The notes under the pieces: model-generated | Databases searched by the model: none | What the model was told of the DNA's origin: nothing | Seen by the model: only the letters and a program-made list of their open reading frames with translations | NCBI GenBank assembly: GCA_035537875.1 | Contig: DATLLJ010000108.1 | Coordinates: forward strand, 1-64,000 | Reading direction: 5' to 3' | DNA: 64,000 nt | Source: DATLLJ01 sp035537875 | Lineage (GTDB): Bacteria; Acidobacteriota; Vicinamibacteria; Vicinamibacterales; CAVVIG01 | Shown: in pieces, positions 8,614 to 15,610 of the stretch | Numbering within the stretch: the first letter of the stretch is position 1 | Layout: each line of letters begins with the position of its first letter | Program-made: the position numbers and the translations under genes

Positions 8614-9321
8614 ATGACCATCCGACTTGAAATGAATCGCAGCATGACGACGTTCGCGTTGGCGGCTCTCCTGTGGGGAAGCTCGGGCACGCGCTGCGGG
8701 GCCAGGTGTTGATGCAGGAGCCTCTGGGTGAGACCACCGAGCCGAAGATGGCCCTGTTCACGCTTTCCTTGGCAGCAGGGCAGACTGTCCCTTTCGCATC
8801 AGCACGCTGGGGTCGTGTTCGCGTACGTCCTCGAGGGCGAGATCGAGAACCAGGTCGAACCGGGCCAACCGCAGATCTATCGGGCGGGCGACTTCTTCCA
8901 CGAGCGTCCCGGGCAGGTTCACCGCATCTTCCGAAACCTGAGCGAGACGACCCCTGCGAAGATCCTCGTCTTCCAGAACACCGGTGCTCTGCCACCTGGG
9001 GTGAAACCGCTTCTGCACGAGTCGCTGACCGATCTCACCAACCAGGAGATCAGCGTCGCGAAGGGCACGACGCCCCCTGGAGGGGCTTCCCCGGGCCCGC
9101 ACCAACATTCGGGGCCGGTCTTCGCGTATCTCGTGAAAGGAGAGGTCGAGAGTCAGGTCGAGCCTGGCGAGCCCACGGTCTACCGCTCGGGGGAAGTGTT
9201 CTCCGAACCGCCGCTGCACACGCACCGGTTCTATCGGAATCTGAGCAAGACGGAGCCCGCCGAGCTGCTCGTGTTTCAGGTGCGGGCAAAGGGTCAGCCC
9301 CTCGCGATCAAGGCCAATTGA
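8614..9321 (+). pseudogene. Secreted two-domain cupin with two compensating frameshifts
   Basis: The ATG at 8614 opens a signal-peptide-like start (TTFALAALLWG). The frame then shifts near 8671-8678 to give GKLGHALRGQVLMQEPLGET, and shifts back near 8794-8797 in a CCCTTT run to give SHQHAGVVFAYVLEGEIENQ. Two cupin domains follow, each with the EGE(I/V)E.QVEPG..Y.(A/S)G motif and His pairs (HQHAG and QVHR; HQHSG and HTHR). It is a paralogue of the gene at 5287. One deleted and one extra base would restore a full gene, so either decay or assembly error is possible. Only 8798-9321 is cleanly open. Confidence 0.75.
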
Positions 9322-9371
9322 GCCAGCGAAATATCACAGGAGCGAGGTCGCGGCCGAAGGAGTAGATCCGG

Positions 9372-9686
9372 CTATCCAATGGTCCGCTTGACGAGGTTTG
9401 CCGCCTCGGTCGCGAGACCCTGCAGATCGGGTGAGACGGGTACGGGGTGGCCCCATTTTTTCGACAGCTCGACTTTGCGTGCCTCGTGCTTTTTCAGAGG
9501 GACATCCGGCGGCGCCTTGGGGTCCAAGACGCGGAAGATCGGCCGCTGAGCCACATGCGCGATTTCGCTCGAAATACGACGGCCGCGATGGTGTTCGGAG
9601 GTGGCTTCAAGTGTATCCAGGTTCCCTGAGCCGATGTCAAAACCGGAGAGCGTCTGAGGCCGCGTTCGCGCGTTCGGCGCAGCAGG
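9372..9686 (-). other. Open frame of unknown origin, possible gene remnant
   Basis: The minus frame is open from a stop at 9687-9689 to a stop at 9372-9374. It encodes a plausible C-terminal tail (RPIFRVLDPKAPPDVPLKKH, GHPVPVSPDLQGLATEAANL). A GTG at 9554 is the only good start and lacks a ribosome-binding site. I recognise no family. It fills most of the 420-base gap between the broken cupin and the radical SAM gene, and could be a truncated gene remnant. Confidence 0.3.
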
Positions 9687-9744
9687 TTAGGCGCTCGACG
9701 CCGGGAAGCGGATAATCAAGGGAAACGCGTGCCGGCGTGAGTCG

Positions 9745-10863
9745 ATGAAGCTGGTTTCCGTCAATCGCCGCCTCCGCAGGATCCACCGCGGCGTTCGTGA
9801 AGCGCGAATGCTGGCGCGAGCGTTCAAGTGTCCCTGTCAGCCGGTCGCCTGCCACCTCATCCCGATTCGCCGGTGCAACCTGTCGTGCGCGTACTGCAAC
9901 GAGTACGACGACCACTCGAATCCGGTTCCGACGCCGGAGATGCTTCACCGCATCGACCTGCTCGCAGCATTGGGCACCGGCATTCTGACGCTCAGCGGCG
10001 GCGAGCCGCTGCTGCATCCGGCTCTCGACGACCTCATCCGCCACATTCGCTCCCGGGGGATGATTGCCACGGTGATCACCAACGGGCTGCTGTTGTCGGT
10101 CGATCGTATCAAGCAGTTGAATCGAGCCGGACTCGACCACCTGCAGATCAGCATCGACAACGTCAGTCCCGATGAGGTCTCGAAGAAGAGCCTGAAAGTG
10201 CTCGAGAAGAAGCTCCAGTGGCTGGCCGGGCATGCCGAATTCGACGTCACCATCAACGCGGTCGTGGGCGCGGAGACCCGCCAGCCCGAAGATGCGCTGG
10301 TGATCGCCCGACGGGCGTCGGCGCTCGGCTTCTCCACAACGGTCGGAATTCTCCACGACCACCGCGGGCAGCTCCGACCGCTCGGTCTGGCCGAGCGACA
10401 GATCCTCGAGGAGGTTGTCGCAGTCGGGGAGTCGGCGTTCGATTTCGCCGCGTACAACCGGTTTCAGAAGAATCTCGCTCGCGGACGGCCAAACGAGTGG
10501 CAGTGCCGGGCAGGGAGTCGGTACCTCTATGTCTGCGAAGACGGGATGGTCCACTGGTGCTCGCAGCAACGCGGATATCCCGGGATCCCGCTCGATCGGT
10601 ATGGTCGGGCCGATCTCGAGCGTGAGCACGATAGCGTGAAACCGTGCGCCCCCTTCTGCACGGTTGGATGCGTGCACCGCGTTGCCCAGGTCGACGAGCT
10701 GCGGGAAAATCCGCTCGACACACTGGTGCGGTGGTTTCCACAGGAGCCTGGATCTTCCCGAGGCGTACCCGTGTCGGTGAAGTTTCTGAGATGGATGTTC
10801 ATCACCAACCGGCAGCGCGGCGTGTTCCGTAAAGTGGCGCTCCGCCTTTTTGGCGTGAAGTAA
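9745..10863 (+). CDS. Radical SAM protein
   Basis: 372 residues. The radical SAM cluster motif is C44-x3-C48-x2-C51 (RRCNLSCAYC), followed by the TLSGGEPLLHP glycine motif and ISIDNVSPDEV. The C-terminal part has further cysteines (WCSQQ, CAPFCTVGCVH) of the SPASM/twitch kind. The protein uses S-adenosylmethionine to start a radical reaction; overall layout resembles HpnH-like and peptide- or lipid-modifying enzymes, but the substrate cannot be read. It is transcribed alone; the next gene points the other way. Confidence 0.85.
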   Translation: MKLVSVNRRLRRIHRGVREARMLARAFKCPCQPVACHLIPIRRCNLSCAYCNEYDDHSNPVPTPEMLHRIDLLAALGTGILTLSGGEPLLHPALDDLIRHIRSRGMIATVITNGLLLSVDRIKQLNRAGLDHLQISIDNVSPDEVSKKSLKVLEKKLQWLAGHAEFDVTINAVVGAETRQPEDALVIARRASALGFSTTVGILHDHRGQLRPLGLAERQILEEVVAVGESAFDFAAYNRFQKNLARGRPNEWQCRAGSRYLYVCEDGMVHWCSQQRGYPGIPLDRYGRADLEREHDSVKPCAPFCTVGCVHRVAQVDELRENPLDTLVRWFPQEPGSSRGVPVSVKFLRWMFITNRQRGVFRKVALRLFGVK

Positions 10864-10932
10864 GTCATCGTGGTGACGCCGCGAACATCGTGCGGCCGAA
10901 CCGTGCCGGGTACGTGAGCTGGAGAGCGCCCA

Positions 10933-12135
10933 TCAACGACGCCGTCCGCCACCACCGCCGCGCGAACTGCTGCGGCTTTGCTGGCCACGCGCACTGGAGG
11001 ATCGCTGCGATGCGCCGCTGGAGTAGCCGGCAAACGGATCGGCGCTCCCCCCGCTCCGTTGTGTGGCCACCTGGCCACGACTGGCCTCACCGTAACCACG
11101 CGCTTCGGGACTTCCGGTTCGAGTGGTGCGCTGGGTCTGCGGCGTCGCTCTCTGTGCGGCCGCAGCCGCCGTGTCGCTTCGCTGCCCCCGCTGCGCCTGC
11201 GATTCGGGACGGTTTTCCTGTCGCGTCTGCTGGCGGTCCGTGCGCTGTTCTCCGGCTGTCTCCCGCCGATCGCCTACTTGTTCCTGTCGATCTTCCAGGC
11301 GCTCGGTCCGCTCCTCGGCAAGATCCTCGCGGTGATCGATCCAGTCCTCCCGGGCGTCTTCGCGGGCGTCGTAGTAATCGTCCCAGGCGTCGTTGTACAT
11401 ATAGGCGCCACCGTACCAGCCGTGCGGACCGTAGTAATAATTGTTGTCCATCGCCGCGCCAATCGCGATGCCTGCGGTGAACCCGATGAGGCCAGCGGCG
11501 ATGGCTTCGTCGGCCGAATTGTCTTCTTGAACAATCACTGTGGTACTGGGTGCCTGGGTGTACACGACTTCCGTGTTGTATTGAGGGACGTACACAATCT
11601 GCGGATTGGCCGGCTCGATGACGATCACGTCTTCACCGCTGGACGTCTTTTTCGTCTCGACTTCCTGCTGGGGCGAGCTCTTCAGCGTACCGACGTTGTG
11701 TGCCTGGAGTCTGAGTCGCTGGATGCTGTCAAACACGGCCTGCCGATCGGCGGTGAACGCCTGTCCGAGGAGCGTCGTCCACGCGATCTGCTCGGCCATT
11801 CTCGCAACCACCTGGGGGAACAAAGCCAGCGCCACGAAGCTCGCCTCGAATCCCGCTCTCACGGCGGCGTCCTGGAGCTGAGTGCCTTTCAGGCTCTGAT
11901 TGGTCTTGAGCCAGCTATCCAGTTCTCCGACCTTCGCAGGGTCGGCGGCGCTCATCAGCATCTGGGCGAGCAGCGGGTCCGGGTAGAGAGCGATCGGCGC
12001 GAGCAGCTGGTCGAGCGTGCCGGTCAGCGGTGGCTGCTGCTGCACCGGTTGCGGGCGCCCGGCGTTCTGGTTGCCCGACGGCCCACAGGCTACGAACAAC
12101 AAGGCGACGACTGCTGCGATGATGTTCTTGGGCAT
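10933..12135 (-). CDS. DUF3300 lipoprotein
   Basis: 400 residues. The N-terminus has a lipobox (LLFVACG), so it is probably lipid-anchored. Residues about 38-200 match DUF3300 (LLAPIALYPDPLLAQMLMSA, ALFPQVVARMAEQ). The C-terminal half is low complexity: an acidic/arginine stretch (DAREDAREDWIDHREDLAEE) and then Ser/Arg/Gly-rich sequence. Function unknown. It is the last gene on the minus strand of the 10.9-27.8 kb cluster. Confidence 0.88.
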   Translation of the reverse strand: MPKNIIAAVVALLFVACGPSGNQNAGRPQPVQQQPPLTGTLDQLLAPIALYPDPLLAQMLMSAADPAKVGELDSWLKTNQSLKGTQLQDAAVRAGFEASFVALALFPQVVARMAEQIAWTTLLGQAFTADRQAVFDSIQRLRLQAHNVGTLKSSPQQEVETKKTSSGEDVIVIEPANPQIVYVPQYNTEVVYTQAPSTTVIVQEDNSADEAIAAGLIGFTAGIAIGAAMDNNYYYGPHGWYGGAYMYNDAWDDYYDAREDAREDWIDHREDLAEERTERLEDRQEQVGDRRETAGEQRTDRQQTRQENRPESQAQRGQRSDTAAAAAQRATPQTQRTTRTGSPEARGYGEASRGQVATQRSGGSADPFAGYSSGASQRSSSARGQQSRSSSRGGGGGRRR

Positions 12136-12159
12136 GTTGATGGACCCTTCCAGTCGCTT

Positions 12160-12195
12160 CTGCGTATGGCAGTACCCGCAGTCGGCGTTGATCGT
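12160..12195 (-). pseudogene. 36-nt relic of a multihaem cytochrome C-terminus
   Basis: On the minus strand these 36 bases encode TINADCGYCHTQ. Bases 13868-13903 (end of the NapC-like cytochrome) encode TISADCGLCHTQ. The two differ at 5 of 36 bases. The relic lies between the aldolase stop and the DUF3300 start and is not part of an open gene. It looks like the scar of a past duplication or rearrangement. Confidence 0.55.
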
Positions 12196-12197
12196 CG

Positions 12198-13802
12198 TTA
12201 CCTGTCGAGTGTGACCTGACGGCTCCAGTACTCCCAGAACCGCGCGGCCCCCGACCCGCCCCCAGATCCGTCCGGGCGCACTGGCGGCGGCGGCGCGCTA
12301 TCGTCTTGCCCTTCCAGGTACGTGATGTCGCCGCCAAGGAGAATCGCCTGCTGCTGAATGATCGCGTTCAGGCGGAGGTCGTACACCCGCTTGACCAGGC
12401 CGTAAAGCGACGAGTCGGTGAACGCGATGCCGTGCCCCGTCAGCAGCGCGCCGGGCTTCGGCCCCATGGCCTCGGCCAGCGAGCGGCCCAGCGCCGGCGT
12501 CGCGACGAGAGACTGCGTGGGATCGTACTTGCCGACGATCCAGAGCGGGAGCCCGTCGCCGATGCCGGCGCCTCCGATCGACACCGGCCGCAGCCGAACC
12601 GATGTCTGGCCGAAGGCGACCAGCTCCGGCGTGTGCGAGTGAATGACCGCCATCACGTCGGGACGCGCCTTGTAGATCTGGCCGTGGATGTGGACCTCCA
12701 GGTACTGGTCGTTGCGTGGTCCCGCCACGGCCTGGCTGTCGAGATCGTTCTCGATCAGGCTCTCGACCGTCGCGCTCCCCGGTGCGATCGCGCGCAGGAT
12801 GAAGTAGCGATTGGGGTTCTTCGGGTGGCGGACTGTGACGTGGCCGGCCGTGTCGAGGATTCCGATCTCAGGGCCGGACAGGATGCGGCTTGCAATCACC
12901 AGATCCCGCTTGAGCGCCTCGATCGGATCGGCAGAACGGCGCACCGGCTCGACGGCAGGGGTCGCCTGGAGCGCCCGTGCGCCGACGCGGCGCCAGTGAT
13001 CCCAGGCGCGGTCCACGCCGTTGTTCACGGTGTCGAGCACGTCATCGCCCCCCGGGCCTCCCGCGCCTCCGGTCGACGCCTGAGGCGGCGGCGCTCCCCG
13101 ACCGGCGCCTGGCGCGATCCCGCGCGGGTTCTGAACGATCGTCCCGCGCATCGCCATCATCTGCATCTGCAGCTTCGCGCTGCGAGTCAACCCGTTGGCC
13201 GCGCTGACCGCGCCGCGAATCGTGTTGCTGACGACCACCGCGCCGTGGCCGAGCAGGAGGATGGCGCTGCTCCGGCCGAGGGCCTCTGCGAGCGTTCGTC
13301 CAAGCTCCGGCGTCGTGATCTCTGACAGCCGGTCGTTGTTGAGCTTGCGCGCGTCGTAAATCGGAGTCCGCCCTCCGTCTCCAGGCAGCGGCACCGAGCT
13401 GACGGAGAAGGCGATGAGCTCGGGCGCGTGCGTGTGAACGATCGCCATCACGTCGGGACGCGCTTTGTAGATCGCCGCATCGATGAACCGCTCCTCGTCC
13501 TGGTCGGAGCGGGAACCGGCGACCGCGACGCCTTCGAGGTCGGTTTCGATGACGTCGCGAGCGGTCACGAAGGCCGGCGGCACGTTTCGCGCAATGTAGA
13601 AACGATCGGTGTTTCGCCGGCTCCGCGCGCTGACGTGACCGAAGACCCCGAGCACGTCCAGGTCGTCGGAAGCCAGCACACGGTTCGCAATCGCCAAATC
13701 GCTGACGAGTGTTCCCTCCGCCTGTTGAGCCGCCTGCCCGAACATCGCGACGCTGGCCGCCAGCAAGCCAGCCCCGCACGTCATGAAGGTCCACCGGTTC
13801 AT
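12198..13802 (-). CDS. Exported tandem class II aldolase/adducin-fold protein
   Basis: 534 residues from the ATG at 13800-13802, preceded by GGGAGGC. The signal peptide is MTCGAGLLAASVAMFGQA. Two class II aldolase domains follow in tandem. The first has AIVHTHAPELIAF and LLLGHGAVVV, the second VIHSHTPELVAF and LLTGHGIAF. These are the zinc-binding His pairs and third His of L-fuculose-phosphate-aldolase-type folds. The domains are joined by a Gly/Pro-rich linker. Export and duplication are unusual for a family that normally works in the cytoplasm. It follows the six-haem cytochrome by 47 bases and is probably co-transcribed with it. Substrate unknown. Confidence 0.85.
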   Translation of the reverse strand: MNRWTFMTCGAGLLAASVAMFGQAAQQAEGTLVSDLAIANRVLASDDLDVLGVFGHVSARSRRNTDRFYIARNVPPAFVTARDVIETDLEGVAVAGSRSDQDEERFIDAAIYKARPDVMAIVHTHAPELIAFSVSSVPLPGDGGRTPIYDARKLNNDRLSEITTPELGRTLAEALGRSSAILLLGHGAVVVSNTIRGAVSAANGLTRSAKLQMQMMAMRGTIVQNPRGIAPGAGRGAPPPQASTGGAGGPGGDDVLDTVNNGVDRAWDHWRRVGARALQATPAVEPVRRSADPIEALKRDLVIASRILSGPEIGILDTAGHVTVRHPKNPNRYFILRAIAPGSATVESLIENDLDSQAVAGPRNDQYLEVHIHGQIYKARPDVMAVIHSHTPELVAFGQTSVRLRPVSIGGAGIGDGLPLWIVGKYDPTQSLVATPALGRSLAEAMGPKPGALLTGHGIAFTDSSLYGLVKRVYDLRLNAIIQQQAILLGGDITYLEGQDDSAPPPPVRPDGSGGGSGAARFWEYWSRQVTLDR

Positions 13803-13849
13803 CGTTCCTGCCTCCCGAGTGGATTCTATGGCGGCCGACGGTCGTTGCG

Positions 13850-15211
13850 CTATTGGGGTCGCTCGATCTGTGTGTGGCACAACCCGCAGTCGGCGCTGAT
13901 CGTGGACCCGTCCTTGGCCGTGTGCGATTCGTCGTGACACCTGAAGCAGCCGTTCGATGTGAGGTGGCCGCTGTTGTTTGGATAGGTGCCCCAGGTGACG
14001 CTCATCGTGGGAAAGACGTTGCGACGATACAGATCCTGGAGCGCCGCGACGGTCCGCGTCACGGTCTGGTCGTCTGGAGCGCCGCCTTGTGAGGCGTAAA
14101 AGCCTCGCAGCCCCTGATCGATCGCACCCGAGGCAACCTCGTGACTGGGGTACGCAGCCTTCAGGAGGGTGAGTCCTTCGCGTCGTACGAAGGGGAGGTC
14201 GCGGCTCACGCGGGCGGCCGCGATCGCCTGATCGATGGCCTTCTCGGCGGTCGGCGCGATGGGGTGTCCCACCGCATTGTGGCAGTCGCCACACTCCATC
14301 AAGCGGCGATTGCCCGTGCGAACCACGTCTTCGGGTGTGTCGGGGGCGATGTATTCCTTCACCTGCCCTCTGGCGTCGGTCACTTTGACGTACGGAATCG
14401 TCTGACGATCCGGATCCGTCGACACGAACTCGACGCGGTTCGCCGGGTCAGCATGCCAGTGAATCGATCGCCCGGATGGGGAGGCGGCGTCCACGTGCAT
14501 CTGAAGCACGGTGATCGTCTCAGTGTTCTTTTCATCCTCCGCGTACTCGCGGAGCACTTTGATGCGATCGCCGGCTACCCGTCCTGGTTGATGACATCTG
14601 CTGCAGCTCTGGGCCTGCACTCCAGGTGGCAGGTCGGCGCCTGGCGGGACCGGCCTTGGATAGGAGTTGGTTGCGACGTGCGCGAGCTGTCGAACGCCGG
14701 CCAGCTTGGCATGGACGAACCCGGCGGCCCCTTCGCCGATGTGGCAGGCAACACAGGCGATGCGCGCGTGCGTGGCGCCTTCCCACGCGGCGAACTGCGG
14801 CTGCATCGGCGTGTGACACACCTGACCGCAGAAACCTGGCGACTCCATCCAGTGCAGGCCGCCGTAGCCGGCCAGGAGAACGATCACGACGTTGACGGCA
14901 GTGAGCAGCGTGATGAGGAGGGCGTTCCGCCGCACTTCGGGGCGACGGAAGTCGAGGACGGGCCAGTCGAGGGCGGCGGCGCTCGGGTCGCGGCGCAGCC
15001 GCTTCCGCTCCAGCCATGCGCCGGCCGGAATCAGCAGCAGCCCCATCACGAAGAGCGCGGGGATCGCCACGAAGATGACCAGGCCGGCGTATGGGTTGTT
15101 GAACATCCCCGCCAGCCCAGCGATGACCATCGCGACGAACACCGCGGCCGATGCCGTGGCAATCAAAGCGCCGACGATGGCGAGCGGGTGACGCGTTCGA
15201 GGTGCGCGCAC
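13850..15211 (-). CDS. Membrane-anchored NapC/NrfH-like multihaem cytochrome c
   Basis: 453 residues. Three hydrophobic segments lie in the first 120 residues, followed by a periplasmic haem domain with CGQVCH (a CX3CH motif), CVACH, CSRCH, CGDCH, CFRCH and CGLCH: six likely haems. The stretch from FCGQVCHTPM to CVACHIG resembles the quinol-oxidising NapC/NrfH head. Such proteins pass electrons from the quinone pool to periplasmic cytochromes. Here it would feed the cytochrome c and MtrA/MtrB genes just upstream. The start is 9 bases from the stop of the small cytochrome. Confidence 0.88.
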   Translation of the reverse strand: MRAPRTRHPLAIVGALIATASAAVFVAMVIAGLAGMFNNPYAGLVIFVAIPALFVMGLLLIPAGAWLERKRLRRDPSAAALDWPVLDFRRPEVRRNALLITLLTAVNVVIVLLAGYGGLHWMESPGFCGQVCHTPMQPQFAAWEGATHARIACVACHIGEGAAGFVHAKLAGVRQLAHVATNSYPRPVPPGADLPPGVQAQSCSRCHQPGRVAGDRIKVLREYAEDEKNTETITVLQMHVDAASPSGRSIHWHADPANRVEFVSTDPDRQTIPYVKVTDARGQVKEYIAPDTPEDVVRTGNRRLMECGDCHNAVGHPIAPTAEKAIDQAIAAARVSRDLPFVRREGLTLLKAAYPSHEVASGAIDQGLRGFYASQGGAPDDQTVTRTVAALQDLYRRNVFPTMSVTWGTYPNNSGHLTSNGCFRCHDESHTAKDGSTISADCGLCHTQIERPQ

Positions 15212-15220
15212 GGGCGTTAC

Positions 15221-15574
15221 CTACTTCAGAGTCTGCATGTAGGCGACGAGGGCGTCGATGTCGGCCGGTGGCAGTTTGGCGTACCGATCCGGCATCGGTG
15301 GCTTCTTGGTCGAAGCCGTCTTTTTGGCCATCTCAGTCGGGCTCACGATCCACTGTCGGATTTCGTCAGCAGGCTTCTTGCCGACGCCGTCGAGCGGACT
15401 CGTCTTGCTGCCCTGGCCGGCGATGGAGTGGCAGATCTGACATTTCTGTGCAGTGTAGAGCTCCGCGCCTCGTTTGGCGTCCTGCGCCATGGCCGGGGAC
15501 ACCGTGGCCGCCCATGCGGCGAGTGCAAGCCCGGTGATCAGCAGAGTCCTTGTCGTCTGGAACGTTGTCAGCAT
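15221..15574 (-). CDS. Small periplasmic cytochrome c
   Basis: 117 residues from the ATG at 15572-15574, preceded by GGAGGA. The signal peptide ends near SPAMAQ. There is one haem site, CQICH, and a distal Met in KKPPMPDRYAKLPPADI, typical of class I cytochromes c. It is probably a diffusible electron carrier between the NapC-like protein and the outer-membrane conduit. Its neighbours on both sides are electron-transfer genes on the same strand. Confidence 0.88.
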   Translation of the reverse strand: MLTTFQTTRTLLITGLALAAWAATVSPAMAQDAKRGAELYTAQKCQICHSIAGQGSKTSPLDGVGKKPADEIRQWIVSPTEMAKKTASTKKPPMPDRYAKLPPADIDALVAYMQTLK

Positions 15575-15610
15575 GGAATCCTCCAGCAAAGTGAGCCGAC
15601 CCTTCGTCGG

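Noticed and set aside
8614..8712. Selenocysteine at the TGA at 8710 in the broken cupin gene
   Set aside because: The frame after the TGA does not look like cupin; the homologous sequence is in another frame, so it is a frameshift and not a recoded codon.
12198..14294. Extension of the aldolase gene upstream to 14294
   Set aside because: It would overlap the end of the six-haem cytochrome and place coding before the signal peptide. The ATG at 13802 has a good ribosome-binding site.
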